A DNA stretch of 64,000 bases from Hyphomonas pacifica (GCF_000682675.1 NZ_AWFA01000003.1:1-64000), one strand, 5' to 3'; positions 44,967 to 54,806 are shown, numbered from the stretch's first letter. Notes: generated by a model not told the origin, from the sequence alone. Translations and numbers: made by a program.

Positions 44967-45704
44967 ATGAAACGCGTTATTCTCGCTGCGGCTTGTTTGG
45001 CTCTGATGCCAGCAGGGTGCGCGACCACAGGCAGTACGGGAGATTTTGGACGCGTTCTGGGTGATGTGCTGGGCCAGCCTTCAAGTCAGGTGCCGCTCAG
45101 CCAGGCGGAAATCGATGCCGGACTGCGTGAGGCGCTGACGGTCGGGACCAATCAGGTGGCCAGGCAATTGGGACGGCCGAATGGCTATTTTGGTGACCCT
45201 AAAATTCGTATCCCGCTGCCCAAGACCTATCGTGAAATTCAGTCTTCCCTGTCGAAGGTTGGTGCGAGCGGACCGCTGGATGATCTGGAGTTGCGCATGA
45301 ACAGGGCTGCCGAGGCGGCTGTGCCGGAAGGTAAGGCACTGATCCTGGGAGCTATTCGCCAGATGACCATTCAGGACGCCGTGCAGATATTGAGGGGTGG
45401 AGACACTGCTGCAACAGACTATCTGCGCGCCAGAACAGAGACGCAATTACGTGCGGCGTTTACACCTTATGTGAGAACGTCACTTGCAGAAGCCGGCGCT
45501 TTCACGTCTCTTGAGCAAGTGGCCTCGAATTATGGTGTGGGAGGTGTCACGTCATCCCTTCAAGGGGAGCTGACCAATTATGCTGTGACTTTGGGGCTGG
45601 ACGGCATGTTTTACTATGTGGCGCAGGAGGAGAAGAAGATTCGCGAGAATCCGCTTGCCAGAACGACTGACCTGCTGCGCCGTGTTTTCGGAGCTTATAG
45701 CTGA
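44967..45704 (+). CDS. DUF4197 family lipoprotein
   Basis: A 245-residue protein with lipoprotein signal peptide; lipobox PAGC puts the Cys at residue 18. The mature part follows the DUF4197 family: LSQAEIDAGLREALTVGTNQVARQLG, then a helical bundle and LEQVASNYGVGG. Function is unknown. ATG 44967 has GGGAGG 6 bases upstream; an open frame from 44883 would bury the signal peptide. The stop and next start overlap as TGATG. Confidence 0.85.
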   Translation: MKRVILAAACLALMPAGCATTGSTGDFGRVLGDVLGQPSSQVPLSQAEIDAGLREALTVGTNQVARQLGRPNGYFGDPKIRIPLPKTYREIQSSLSKVGASGPLDDLELRMNRAAEAAVPEGKALILGAIRQMTIQDAVQILRGGDTAATDYLRARTETQLRAAFTPYVRTSLAEAGAFTSLEQVASNYGVGGVTSSLQGELTNYAVTLGLDGMFYYVAQEEKKIRENPLARTTDLLRRVFGAYS

Positions 45705-46690
45705 TGCGGCGTTTCCGGCACGAAGCCACCACCGGCGGCGAAATGGCCGGTATTGAATTTGGCGATCCTATCAAGCCTTTCAGCGCGGTCTGGCTGCATG
45801 CAACCGGCTTTAACGGCATGACCTATCAGTCCTTACTGGCGCCGCTGGGACTGCGTCAGCGCGTTGCAGCGCTGGACATGCGTGGTCATGGCCGCTCGAC
45901 CCTGCCGGCCAAACCGAGCCGGATGAAATCCTGGAAACGCCACCGCGATGATGTGATCGAATGGCTGGAGAAGGAAGCGCCGCACGGCGTGATCCTTGGC
46001 GGGCATTCCATGGGTGGCTGTGTTGCCCTGATGGTGGCGGGCAAACGCCCGGATCTCGTGAAGGGGCTTGTTCTGGCAGACCCGGTCATCATGGCGAAGG
46101 ATGTCTATTTCTGGCAGCATGTGCTGGCGCCGGTTTCCTTCCTGCTCTCAATACGCGGCAATCACATGTCGCGGCGGGCGAAGAAGCGACGGGCAGAGTT
46201 TGGCTCCTTCCGTGAGGCGCTGGATTCTTATACCGGCCGCGGCGCATTCGAGACCTGGCGGGAGCCCTTCCTGGCGGATTACCTGTTGGACGGGTTGGAG
46301 CGGACAGACGACAGACCGGCCGATAGTGACGAGCAGACCTGGCGTTTGCTGTGTGATCCGAAATGGGAAGCGGCCACCTTTGCCGCTCAACGCAATCGCC
46401 CGTGGAGCGCGCTGCGCCGCGTGAAGAAGCATAAAATTCCGATGACCATACTGCGGCCTACACGCAATTCGGTCATCAGCGACAAGGTCCGGGCGCGTCT
46501 GATCATGGCCTATCCGGCGATGATGATGAAGGCCGTGAGGGGTACGACACACTTCCTGCCCATGGAAGCGCCCTATGAAGTACGCGACCAGCTGTCGGCC
46601 TTCCTGGCACGGCTGGTTGAACGGTTTACGCTGGAAGAAGACGCCTTTGTGGAGCGCTCTCTCAAGGTCCGCCGACGCAGGACGGGCTGA
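45704..46690 (+). CDS. Alpha/beta hydrolase
   Basis: A 328-residue alpha/beta-hydrolase-fold protein. The strand-turn WLHATGFNG supplies the oxyanion region. DMRGHGRST and nucleophile elbow GGHSMGGC follow, and the catalytic His lies in GTTHFLPM near the end. The acid residue is not certain. It resembles esterases and lactonases of the MhpC/PldB type; the substrate is unknown. The ATG overlaps the DUF4197 stop by one base, so the two are probably translated together. Confidence 0.85.
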   Translation: MRRFRHEATTGGEMAGIEFGDPIKPFSAVWLHATGFNGMTYQSLLAPLGLRQRVAALDMRGHGRSTLPAKPSRMKSWKRHRDDVIEWLEKEAPHGVILGGHSMGGCVALMVAGKRPDLVKGLVLADPVIMAKDVYFWQHVLAPVSFLLSIRGNHMSRRAKKRRAEFGSFREALDSYTGRGAFETWREPFLADYLLDGLERTDDRPADSDEQTWRLLCDPKWEAATFAAQRNRPWSALRRVKKHKIPMTILRPTRNSVISDKVRARLIMAYPAMMMKAVRGTTHFLPMEAPYEVRDQLSAFLARLVERFTLEEDAFVERSLKVRRRRTG

Positions 46691-46777
46691 CACGCTTTCT
46701 GCCTTTAGAAAAGCTGATTGGTGCCATTCGGTCAGACTGGATATGATCCCCGGTCTGATGAAGTGGAGCCCGGCTAT

Positions 46778-48592
46778 ATGCCTGCCGATTTTCTGGCCCT
46801 GCCAGGTGTAGAGATCACGATTGTTCTTTCGCTGGTGGCGATTGTGTTCTTCGGATTCATTCGGGAAACCTTGCCGGCGGACGTAGTCGCCCTGCTGGCC
46901 ATGGGCGTCTTGCTGTTGACCGGCATTCTCTCGGTTCCGGAAACCCTGTCTGTCTTTTCCAATTCGGCGCCGATCACGATTGCGGCCATGTTTGTCCTGT
47001 CGGCGGCTTTGGAGCGGACCGGTGTCATTGATGTGGCCGGTCGGATGGTGTCGCGCGGCGTGGCCGGGAAATCTCCCTTGCTGGCGCTGGTGGCGATGAT
47101 GCTGGGCGTGATGGTCATGTCCGCCTTCATGAACAACACGCCGATTGTTGTGGTTCTCATCCCCGTCGTGATCCAGCTGTCGCGGACCCTCGGTATGGCA
47201 GCATCACGACTTTTGATCCCCTTGTCCTTTGCCTCCATCTTTGGCGGCACGACAACGCTGATTGGTACGTCCACAAATATTCTGGTTGATGGTGTCGCGC
47301 AGGAGCTGGGACTTAAAGCCTTCGGCGTTTTCGAAATCACGGGTGCAGGCATTCTGCTGGCCATGGTCGGCACCATCTATTTGGCAATCACCAGCCCGTT
47401 CCTGCTGCCCAGCCGGGAGACGCTCGTGGATCTGCTTCCGAATACAAAACAGCGGCGCTTCATTGCGCAGATCCTGATCCCCATCGAGTCTGTGCTGATC
47501 GGGCGCACGATTGCCGAGACAGGGTTCAAGCCTGAAAAGGGGTTCAAGGTGATCGACGTGTTTCGGGACGGCCTGTCGCTTAGGGCGGAGCTGGAGCAGG
47601 TCGTGCTGAGGGCAGGGGACCGGATCGTGCTGAGGTCTCCGGTCGCGGAAATGCTGACGCTGAAGGAGACGGGCCATGTCGCCATTGGCTCTGCCGCGAA
47701 TGATGTGCGCCCGGCGTTCGAGCCGATCCAGACCAGTGAGACGGTTATCATGGAAGGTGTGATTGGCCCGCATTCCCGGATGATCGGACGCCCGCTCGGC
47801 GGACTGGGGCTTGCCCGGCTGTATGGCGTGTATGTGCTGGCCATCCATCGCCGCGGAGAGAATATTACCGATACGGACAAGATCCATTTCGATGTCGGCG
47901 ACACGGTTTTGCTGGAAGGGCCCGCGCGCGGGATGCGCCAGCTGTTCGATGATGGCGTTTTGAACAATCTGACCGAAACGACCGAACGGGCCATTCGCCG
48001 GGGCAAGGCACCGATTGCCATCATTGCGGTGCTGGCCGCGATGAGCCTTGCCGCGCTGGGCGTCCTGCCGATTGCTGCCCTGGCGATTATTGCTGGGACC
48101 GCTGTTGTGGCGCTGGGGTGCCTGGACCATCAGGAGGCCTATCGCTCCATCCGCTGGGACATTCTGATGCTGATCTTCGGCATGCTGGCCCTGGGGCAGG
48201 CGATGAACACATCCGGCGCGGCGGAGCTGGTTGTGGGCCATCTGGCCGGGCTGACCGAAGGCTTTGGCCCGCTGGCCGTTCTGGCGGTGCTCTATCTCGT
48301 CACATCCTTCCTGACAGAGATCATGAGCAACAATGCGGCGGCCATACTGCTGACGCCAATCGCTGTGGGCCTTGCGACACAGCTGGGGATCGACCCGCGC
48401 CCTTTCGTGGTGGCCGTGATGTTTGCGGCGAGCGCCAGTTTCGCCACACCTATCGGCTATCAGACCAATACGCTGGTCTACAGCGCGGGCGGCTATAAAT
48501 TCTCTGACTTCCTGAAGATCGGTGTGCCGCTCAACCTTGTCATGTTCGTGGCGTCCATGATCATCATTCCGATGTTTTGGCCGCTTGGTTGA
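46778..48592 (+). CDS. SLC13-type permease with two RCK_C domains
   Basis: A 604-residue membrane protein: about six N-terminal spans with the block TTLIGTSTNILVDGVAQELGL, two central soluble TrkA_C/RCK_C domains (about 190-360), then a further set of spans with TEIMSNNAAAILLTPIAVG and FATPIGYQTNTLVYSAGGYKF. This is the SLC13/divalent anion symporter layout with RCK inserts, as in putative sulfate or dicarboxylate permeases. ATG 46778 is preferred over TTG 46718; GGAG lies 11 bases before it. The substrate is unassigned. The convergent MarR gene ends 3 bases after its stop. Confidence 0.88.
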   Translation: MPADFLALPGVEITIVLSLVAIVFFGFIRETLPADVVALLAMGVLLLTGILSVPETLSVFSNSAPITIAAMFVLSAALERTGVIDVAGRMVSRGVAGKSPLLALVAMMLGVMVMSAFMNNTPIVVVLIPVVIQLSRTLGMAASRLLIPLSFASIFGGTTTLIGTSTNILVDGVAQELGLKAFGVFEITGAGILLAMVGTIYLAITSPFLLPSRETLVDLLPNTKQRRFIAQILIPIESVLIGRTIAETGFKPEKGFKVIDVFRDGLSLRAELEQVVLRAGDRIVLRSPVAEMLTLKETGHVAIGSAANDVRPAFEPIQTSETVIMEGVIGPHSRMIGRPLGGLGLARLYGVYVLAIHRRGENITDTDKIHFDVGDTVLLEGPARGMRQLFDDGVLNNLTETTERAIRRGKAPIAIIAVLAAMSLAALGVLPIAALAIIAGTAVVALGCLDHQEAYRSIRWDILMLIFGMLALGQAMNTSGAAELVVGHLAGLTEGFGPLAVLAVLYLVTSFLTEIMSNNAAAILLTPIAVGLATQLGIDPRPFVVAVMFAASASFATPIGYQTNTLVYSAGGYKFSDFLKIGVPLNLVMFVASMIIIPMFWPLG

Positions 48593-48595
48593 GGT

Positions 48596-49063
48596 CTACC
48601 AGAGCGGCCGCTCCGGAGAGGCGCTGCCTGCCAGCTTTTGCATCAGGCGGGAAAGCTCGGCCTGTTCCTCGCTCGTCAGGGGGGCCATCAGCTTGCGTTC
48701 GGCTTCCAGCGCGATGGGCACGATCATCTCGTAAATATCCTGGCCTGCAGGCGTGAGGAAAAGCTGCGACCGGCGACCGTCAGACTCCGATGTCTTGCGC
48801 TCCATATAGCCAAGCTCGATCAGGCCGGCGACGGCACGGCTGACGGCAACCTTGTCCATGGCGGTGCGCTGGCCGATGTCCGTGGCGCTGATGCCCGGTG
48901 TGTCACCGGTGACGGCCATGACGCGCCATTGCCAGATCGTCAGGCCGAACTCCCGGTCATACAGATTGGCGATGCCGCGCGAGACCGTGTTGGAGAGAAC
49001 GGACAGCCTGTAAGGCAGAAATTCACGAAGACGCAGACGGGCTTTTTTCTCTTCATCAGACAT
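48596..49063 (-). CDS. MarR family regulator of the tyrosine operon (predicted)
   Basis: A 155-residue winged-helix regulator with IWQWRVMAVTGDTPGISATDIGQRTAMDKVAVSRAVAGLIELGYMERKTSESDGRRSQLFLTPAG, the MarR core. It is divergent from hpd across 93 bases holding a 22-bp palindrome. Homologues beside hpd genes often respond to aromatic degradation intermediates. Control of the hpd operon and of itself is inferred from position and the palindrome. Confidence 0.9.
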   Translation of the reverse strand: MSDEEKKARLRLREFLPYRLSVLSNTVSRGIANLYDREFGLTIWQWRVMAVTGDTPGISATDIGQRTAMDKVAVSRAVAGLIELGYMERKTSESDGRRSQLFLTPAGQDIYEMIVPIALEAERKLMAPLTSEEQAELSRLMQKLAGSASPERPLW

Positions 49064-49098
49064 GCACCGCTTGTTTCAGGGTTGAAGTCTGCTTGTCA

Positions 49099-49120
49099 AT
49101 TAGTTACATATGAAACTAAT
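49099..49120. promoter_or_regulatory. MarR-type operator palindrome
   Basis: ATTAGTT (49099-49105) and AACTAAT (49114-49120) are perfect arms around an 8-bp centre containing CATATG (49107-49112). Ten of eleven base pairs are symmetric over 22 bp. It lies 36 bases before the marR-like start and 37 before hpd. Confidence 0.85.
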
Positions 49121-49156
49121 AAAATAGCCTAATCCAAATCTTGTCAGGAGTGCGCC

Positions 49157-50248
49157 ATGGCAGACCTATTCGAGAACCCAGCCGGCCTCGACGGCTTCGA
49201 ATTCATTGAATTTTCCGCCCCTGAAAAAGGGCATCTGGAAAAAGTGTTTGATACCATCGGCTTTACCCGGATCGCGCGCCACCGCACCAAGGATGTCGAG
49301 CTGTGGCGCCAGGGCGGGATCAATTTCATCACCAATTATGAGCCGAAATCCGCCGCATGGTATTTCGCGCGCGAGCATGGCCCGGCAGCCTGCGGTATGG
49401 GCTTCCGCGTGCGTGATGCCCGTCAGGCCTATGACCATTTGCTGGAGCAAGGCGGCGAGCCTGTGCATGTGAATACAGGCCCCAGCGAGCTTCACATTCC
49501 GGGCATTCGCGGCATCGGCAATTCCATCATCTATCTGATCGACCGCTATGGCGACGATCTGGATATTTACGACATTGACTTTGAATACCTGCCGGGAGTC
49601 GACCGCAATCCGGAAGGGGCCGGGTTCCAACTGGTCGACCATCTGACGCACAATGTCTATGGCGGGCGCATGAAGTATTGGGCGGACTTCTACGAGAAGC
49701 TCTTCAATTTCCGCGAAATCCGCTATTTCGACATTAAGGGCGAATATACCGGCCTCACCTCCAAGGCGCTGACGGCGCCGGACGGCAAGATTCGCATTCC
49801 GCTGAATGAGGAAGGCGAGGGCGGCAAGGGCCAGATCGAGGAATTCCTCCGCGAATTCAACGGCGAAGGCATCCAGCACATCGCGCTGATCTGTGATGAC
49901 CTGGTCGCGGCCTGGGACAAGCTGAAAGAGATGGGCGTGCCGTTCATGACGCCGCCGCCGGACACCTATTACGAGATGCTGGAAGAGCGCTTGCCGGGCC
50001 ACGGCCGCGATGTGGCCGCCCTGAAAGAGCGCGGTATCCTGCTGGACGGCACCACGGAAGAGGGCGATGCCCGCCTTCTGTTGCAGATCTTCGCCGAAAC
50101 GCAGATTGGCCCGGTCTTCTTCGAATTCATCCAGCGCGTGGGTGACTATCGCCAAGGCTTCGGCGAGGGCAATTTCAAGGCCTTGTTCGAAAGCATGGAA
50201 CGTGACCAAATCAAGCGCGGAGCACTCAAGGTATCGGAGGACGCGTAA
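49157..50248 (+). CDS. hpd: 4-hydroxyphenylpyruvate dioxygenase
   Basis: The 363-residue Fe(II) dioxygenase converts 4-hydroxyphenylpyruvate to homogentisate. It has two VOC-type domains. The iron ligands are in [20 protein letters not shown] and FFEFIQR (the terminal Glu), and the C-terminal [22 protein letters not shown] tract is diagnostic. AGGAG lies about 8 bases before the ATG. The stop overlaps the next start as TAATG. It is the first gene of the tyrosine-catabolism operon. Confidence 0.97.
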   Translation: MADLFENPAGLDGFEFIEFSAPEKGHLEKVFDTIGFTRIARHRTKDVELWRQGGINFITNYEPKSAAWYFAREHGPAACGMGFRVRDARQAYDHLLEQGGEPVHVNTGPSELHIPGIRGIGNSIIYLIDRYGDDLDIYDIDFEYLPGVDRNPEGAGFQLVDHLTHNVYGGRMKYWADFYEKLFNFREIRYFDIKGEYTGLTSKALTAPDGKIRIPLNEEGEGGKGQIEEFLREFNGEGIQHIALICDDLVAAWDKLKEMGVPFMTPPPDTYYEMLEERLPGHGRDVAALKERGILLDGTTEEGDARLLLQIFAETQIGPVFFEFIQRVGDYRQGFGEGNFKALFESMERDQIKRGALKVSEDA

Positions 50249-50799
50249 TGACTGCCCCAGCCCCGCTGAAAGGCATTCACCACGTCGCATATCGCTGCAA
50301 GGATGCGAAAGAGACGGTTCAGTTCTATCGCGATGCGCTGGGCATGGATTTCCAGCTCGCCATTGCTGAGGACAATGTGCCCTCTACCGGAGAGCATGAT
50401 CCGTACATGCATGTTTTCCTGGATGCCGGGAATGGCAATGTGCTGGCCTTCTTCGAACTGCCTACCCAGCCGGATATGGACCGTGACAGGAACACACCGC
50501 AATGGGTGCAGCATATTGCGTTTCGTGTCGGCTCGCTGGATGAGCTGCTGGCCACCAAGGCCCATCTGGAAGGTATGGGGCTGGACGTTCTGGGCCCCAC
50601 GCATCACGGCATCTTCAAGTCGATCTATTTCTTTGATCCCAATGGCCACCGCATCGAACTGGCCGCCGACATCGGCACGCCGGAACAGATGGCTCAGCTG
50701 AAAGATGTTGCTGACCCGATGATCAAAGAGTGGAGCCAGACCAAGAAAGCCCCGCGCCATGCTGCGTGGCTGCACGAAAAAATCGCTGAAGAAAGCTGA
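50248..50799 (+). CDS. VOC family (glyoxalase/extradiol dioxygenase-like) metalloprotein
   Basis: A 183-residue protein with two beta-alpha-beta-beta-beta modules. Candidate metal ligands are H11 or H12 (GIHHVAYRC), E70 (LAFFEL), H89 (VQHIAFRV) and E137 (NGHRIELA), the usual VOC pattern. It is translationally coupled to hpd (TAATG) and stands where homogentisate 1,2-dioxygenase would be expected in such an operon. Roles compatible with the fold include ring cleavage, isomerisation or detoxification of an intermediate; none is proven by the sequence. Confidence 0.82.
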   Translation: MTAPAPLKGIHHVAYRCKDAKETVQFYRDALGMDFQLAIAEDNVPSTGEHDPYMHVFLDAGNGNVLAFFELPTQPDMDRDRNTPQWVQHIAFRVGSLDELLATKAHLEGMGLDVLGPTHHGIFKSIYFFDPNGHRIELAADIGTPEQMAQLKDVADPMIKEWSQTKKAPRHAAWLHEKIAEES

Positions 50800-50802
50800 C
50801 GC

Positions 50803-51396
50803 ATGGATGAGTCAAAGACGAATACGCCTATCTCCACCTACATCGAATCGTTGAGCAAGGCTGGCGCTGGTGTCGTCGCCCATCTGCGAGAAGGCAGCTC
50901 GGCGCCGGGTAAGGCCTTTGAAACGAAGGTCAAAGGTTTGATGTTGCCCGACGAAGTGAAATGGTTATGGCGTACGTTTGATGGTATGAATTCAGAAGAC
51001 ACCACACTGGATCAGTTGTGGCTGGAGGGCTGCTTTTACTTCTTCTCCGAGGCTGAAGCTCTTGATGATTTCATGATCACGCAACGCCTCTGGGAAAAAG
51101 ACGAAGCTTTCAAAGACTACTGGCCACAAGGCTTCTTTCCAATAGCGACGCCGGGTGATGGATCGCGGATGCTGGTCGACTGTAGTCCGCAATCAGAGAC
51201 ATTCGGCGCCGTGTTCGAGTTGTTTCATGGGGGCGGCGTATCAGCGCTTGCACCGAGCCTGTTCGACTATTTCACACTCGCGCGAAAATGGCTTGAAGAG
51301 AATGCTATCTGGATTGACGAAGACGGAAATGTCGATCGGGATTTCGACCGTTCGGATGATATTCAGCAACAAATGTTTCCGGATGCGATGTATTAA
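50803..51396 (+). CDS. SMI1/KNR4 (SUKH)-like protein
   Basis: A 197-residue acidic protein. The segments LPDEVKWLWRTFDGMN, then GFFPIATPGDGSRMLVDC and FELFHGGG follow the SUKH pattern, in which many bacterial members are immunity proteins against contact-dependent toxins. It lies 3 bases after the VOC gene and before the fumarylacetoacetase gene in a metabolic operon. Two 60-base lines inside it or at its end (51301-51360 and 51361-51420) each count 47% GC, against 62% for 51841-51900 in the next gene, so it looks acquired. No toxin gene is nearby. Confidence 0.7.
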   Translation: MDESKTNTPISTYIESLSKAGAGVVAHLREGSSAPGKAFETKVKGLMLPDEVKWLWRTFDGMNSEDTTLDQLWLEGCFYFFSEAEALDDFMITQRLWEKDEAFKDYWPQGFFPIATPGDGSRMLVDCSPQSETFGAVFELFHGGGVSALAPSLFDYFTLARKWLEENAIWIDEDGNVDRDFDRSDDIQQQMFPDAMY

Positions 51397-51438
51397 GGTC
51401 GTGGACCAGTCACTCCGCATGAATTTTTGAGGAATAAG

Positions 51439-52449
51439 ATGAAACTCTCTACCCTGAAGAATGGCGCCCGTGATGGCCGCCTTGTCGTCGTCTCCAAAGA
51501 CCTGACCCGATACACAGATGCGGCGGGAATTGCGCCGACCCTGCAGGCGGCGTTGGACAAATGGGACGTCTACGCTCCGAAGCTGCAACAGCTGGCAGAG
51601 CAGGTCGAGCTGGGCTCCGTGCCGACCGCACGCTTTCACGAGCATGATTGCGAAAGCCCGCTGCCGCGTGCCTATCAGTGGGCGGATGGATCGGCTTATA
51701 TCAATCATGTCGAATTAGTGCGCAAGGCGCGCGGCGCCGAAGTGCCTGAAAGCTTCTATGATGATCCGCTGATGTATCAGGGCGGCTCCGATGCTTTCCT
51801 TGGTCCCCGCGATGCGATTCCGCTGGGCGACACGGCCTGGGGCTGTGACATGGAAGGGGAGATCGCGGTCATCACCGATGATGTGCCGATGGGCGTCAGC
51901 GAGGCAGATGCCGCAGGGCACATCAAGCTGGTCATGCTGTGCAATGACGTGTCGCTGCGTGGCCTGATCCCGGCGGAACTCGCCAAGGGATTCGGTTTCT
52001 TCCAGTCCAAGCCGCCAAGCGCCTTCACGCCAGTCGCCGTCACGCCGGATGAGCTGGGCGATGCCTGGAAGGACAGTCTGGTGCACCTGCCGCTGCATGT
52101 GGACTATAATGGCGAGGCCTTTGGGCGCGCAGAAGCCGCGCAGGACGCAACCTTCAGTCTGGCACGTCTGGTGGCGCACGCCGCAAAGACACGCCCGCTC
52201 AGCGCGGGCACGGTGATTGGCTCCGGCACGGTTTCCAACAAGGATGCCGATGGCGGGGCAGGCAAGCCCGTGTCGGAAGGTGGCCGGGGCTATTCCTGCA
52301 TCGCCGAAATCCGCATGATCGAAAAGATTGCCACGGGCGAGTTCAAGACGCCTTTCATGTCTCCCGGCGATACGGTGCGCATTGAAATGTTCGACAAGGC
52401 TGGACATTCGATCTTCGGTGCCATTGAACAAACCGTCGAGCAGGTCTAG
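51439..52449 (+). CDS. fahA: Fumarylacetoacetase family hydrolase
   Basis: The 336-residue FAH-fold hydrolase splits fumarylacetoacetate into fumarate and acetoacetate at the end of tyrosine breakdown. Metal ligands are in the block [16 protein letters not shown] (Glu pair and Asp), followed by [11 protein letters not shown] and SGTVSNKD. An N-terminal domain precedes the catalytic core, as in the bacterial two-domain FAH form. ATG 51439 is preferred over TTG 51427, with GAGGA about 6 bases upstream. The context in the hpd operon supports the substrate. Confidence 0.92.
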   Translation: MKLSTLKNGARDGRLVVVSKDLTRYTDAAGIAPTLQAALDKWDVYAPKLQQLAEQVELGSVPTARFHEHDCESPLPRAYQWADGSAYINHVELVRKARGAEVPESFYDDPLMYQGGSDAFLGPRDAIPLGDTAWGCDMEGEIAVITDDVPMGVSEADAAGHIKLVMLCNDVSLRGLIPAELAKGFGFFQSKPPSAFTPVAVTPDELGDAWKDSLVHLPLHVDYNGEAFGRAEAAQDATFSLARLVAHAAKTRPLSAGTVIGSGTVSNKDADGGAGKPVSEGGRGYSCIAEIRMIEKIATGEFKTPFMSPGDTVRIEMFDKAGHSIFGAIEQTVEQV

Positions 52450-52495
52450 AAACCTCGCTGCACCGCAGCATTACCCAAGGGGAGGCCTGCACTTA

Positions 52496-53203
52496 ATGGC
52501 GAGCAAAATCTATAAAACAGCCGCAGAGGCTCTGGATGGCCTGTTGTTTGACGGCATGACAATTGCCGCAGGCGGCTTTGGCCTGTGCGGCATACCGGAA
52601 CTGGCCATTGCGGCCATCCGCGATGCAGGCACGAAAGACCTGACGGTCTATTCCAACAATGCCGGCGTCGACGATTTCGGTCTGGGCGTCCTGTTGCAGA
52701 CACGGCAAGTGAAGAAAATGTGCTCGTCCTATGTGGGCGAGAATGCCGAGTTCATGCGGCAATATCTCTCCGGTGAGCTTGAACTGGAATTCAACCCGCA
52801 GGGCACGCTGGCAGAGCGTATGCGCGCGGGCGGTGCAGGCATTCCGGGCTTCTACACCAAGACCGGTGTCGGTACGCTGGTCGCCGAGGGCAAGGAGCAC
52901 AAGGATTTCAACGGCGAGACCTACATTCTGGAAGAGGGGATCTTCGCAGACCTCGCTATCGTGAAGGCCTGGAAGGCGGACACGACCGGCAATGCGATCT
53001 TCCGCAAGACGGCGCGCAACTTCAACCTGCCCGCCGCGACTTGCGGCAAGGTCTGCGTCATGGAAGTGGAAGAAATTGTTGAGCCGGGCGAATTGGAGCC
53101 CGACGCCATCCACCTGCCGGGCATCTATGTGCACCGCTTGGTACAGGGCGAATTCGAAAAACGCATCGAACAGCGGACCGTCCGCAAGAAGGAGAGCGCC
53201 TGA
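52496..53203 (+). CDS. scoA: 3-oxoacid CoA-transferase subunit A
   Basis: The 235-residue subunit A of the succinyl-CoA:3-ketoacid (or acetoacetate) CoA-transferase has [16 protein letters not shown] (about 21-36) and [15 protein letters not shown], the CoA-transferase A signatures. With subunit B it moves CoA onto acetoacetate, the product of FAH. ATG 52496 has GGGGAGG about 9 bases upstream; a longer open frame back to 52328 overlaps fahA and is out of character. TGATG couples it to subunit B. Confidence 0.94.
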   Translation: MASKIYKTAAEALDGLLFDGMTIAAGGFGLCGIPELAIAAIRDAGTKDLTVYSNNAGVDDFGLGVLLQTRQVKKMCSSYVGENAEFMRQYLSGELELEFNPQGTLAERMRAGGAGIPGFYTKTGVGTLVAEGKEHKDFNGETYILEEGIFADLAIVKAWKADTTGNAIFRKTARNFNLPAATCGKVCVMEVEEIVEPGELEPDAIHLPGIYVHRLVQGEFEKRIEQRTVRKKESA

Positions 53204-53832
53204 TGCCCTGGGATCGTGACCAAATGGCCGCCCGCGCGGCGCAGGAACTTGAAGATGGCATGTATGTGAACCTCGGCATCGGGATTCCGACGCTGGTGGC
53301 AAACCATATTCCGGAAGGCGTGAACGTTACGCTGCAATCGGAAAATGGCATGCTGGGCATGGGGCCATTCCCCTATGAAGGCGAAGAAGACCCGGACCTG
53401 ATCAATGCGGGCAAGCAGACGATCACCGAACTTCCGCAGTCTGTCTACTTTGACAGTGCGACCAGTTTCGGCATGATCCGTGGCGGCAAGATCGCCATGG
53501 CCATTCTCGGCGCGATGGAAGTGGCCGAGAATGGAGACCTCGCCAACTGGATGATTCCGGGAAAGTTGGTGAAGGGTATGGGCGGCGCGATGGATCTGGT
53601 GGCCGGTGTTGGCCGCGTTGTCGTCGTGACCGATCACGCCAACAAGAAGGGCGAGTCCAAGGTTCTGAAGGAATGCACCCTGCCGCTGACCGGCACAGGC
53701 GTGATTGACCGCATCATCACCGACCTCTGCGTGATGGACGTCGTCGAAGGCGGTCTTAAAGTGATTGAGCTGGCACCCGGCGTGACGATGGAAGAAGTGA
53801 AATCCAGGACTGAAGCTACGCTGGTCGAGTAG
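53203..53832 (+). CDS. scoB: 3-oxoacid CoA-transferase subunit B
   Basis: The 209-residue subunit B carries the catalytic glutamate in [11 protein letters not shown] (E47), which forms the CoA thioester, and the following block with [29 protein letters not shown] and [23 protein letters not shown] complete the family pattern. It is last in the operon and ends 3 bases from the convergent DUF1206 gene, with no terminator visible between them. Confidence 0.95.
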   Translation: MPWDRDQMAARAAQELEDGMYVNLGIGIPTLVANHIPEGVNVTLQSENGMLGMGPFPYEGEEDPDLINAGKQTITELPQSVYFDSATSFGMIRGGKIAMAILGAMEVAENGDLANWMIPGKLVKGMGGAMDLVAGVGRVVVVTDHANKKGESKVLKECTLPLTGTGVIDRIITDLCVMDVVEGGLKVIELAPGVTMEEVKSRTEATLVE

Positions 53833-53835
53833 GGA

Positions 53836-54669
53836 TCAGTCTATAGGCGATGCGAGCGTTTTGAGCGTGTCGCCTGCCAGCTTCGGCACAATGCGGTAGC
53901 GGGCCATTACAAAACAGTACACGGCAAATCCGCACAGGCCTGCGCCCGTCAGGGCCAGCAATGTGCGTCCAAAGGGCTGGGTTTCCAGTATCTGCAAGGC
54001 TTCCCCCAGTCCGGCGGCTTTGTCAGCATCGGCAGATATGCCTGCCCACAGGATCAGGCCGCCAACGATCAGTAGCACAAAGCCATGCGCGGCGAGGCCA
54101 AAGCGGACCGCTGGTTCCAGCATTTCGGCCATATCGGTACGGATAATGTCCTTTCGGTGTGCGGCGGCCCAGGATTTATAGAAAAGATAGATCGCGACAG
54201 ACAGGGTCGTGATGCCTGCGGCGATGACCACAAGGCGGCCTATGGGGTGTTGCATCAGCGTCGCGCTCCAATTCTCTGCGCCGCTTCCTCCGCCGCCTGT
54301 GTCTTCTGAGCCCTTGATCAGGATAAGGATGGCTGAAATGCCGAGCGCAGCGTGCGTCAGGCCAGACATGATCTGCCCTAGACGGTTCGCGTACCCCTCC
54401 GCATCATCGCCTTCATCTTCAAGGTCCATCACGCCATCTACCAGGCGCCAGAGCGTGTAGGAGAACAGCCCTGCTGCCGTAATGGCTAGCAGTATGACCC
54501 CGAAAGGCTGGCGGATCATAAATTCAAGTGCTCCGGAGGTCCCCTCCGCCTCACCGCCATTGATGGCCGCAAACAAGGCAATGCCGCCGACAATCAAATA
54601 GACAACCCCGCGCGCGCCATACCCTGCACGCATGAGCCATTCGAGGGCGGTATTGGCCGTGTGCTTCAT
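53836..54669 (-). CDS. DUF1206 family membrane protein
   Basis: A 277-residue inner-membrane protein with about six spans arranged as three related two-helix units. Each unit has a GYGARGVVYLIVGG-like start (residues about 15, 105 and 200), as in DUF1206 proteins. Between units lie short acidic loops. The role of the family is unknown. ATG 54669 (AAAGG 6 bases upstream) is preferred to an in-frame start at 54729. Confidence 0.85.
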   Translation of the reverse strand: MKHTANTALEWLMRAGYGARGVVYLIVGGIALFAAINGGEAEGTSGALEFMIRQPFGVILLAITAAGLFSYTLWRLVDGVMDLEDEGDDAEGYANRLGQIMSGLTHAALGISAILILIKGSEDTGGGGSGAENWSATLMQHPIGRLVVIAAGITTLSVAIYLFYKSWAAAHRKDIIRTDMAEMLEPAVRFGLAAHGFVLLIVGGLILWAGISADADKAAGLGEALQILETQPFGRTLLALTGAGLCGFAVYCFVMARYRIVPKLAGDTLKTLASPID

Positions 54670-54806
54670 GTGCTGCCTTTCAAGGGTGTGGCAAATCAAT
54701 TCGCAGCTTGGGTATAGGTTCCGAAACATGCCGCTGGCGGTTGCGATGAGCGGGGCAAGTGCTTAATGTCCGCCGCGTTCCTCCACTCCAGAAACGGATC
54801 GCACAC

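Noticed and set aside
49166-50290. A 374-codon minus-strand frame across hpd
   Set aside because: hpd on the plus strand carries all catalytic residues; the minus frame has no family features.
52328-52495. Upstream extension of the CoA-transferase A frame
   Set aside because: It overlaps fahA, is Arg/Ser-rich, and the conserved protein start with a good ribosome site is at 52496.
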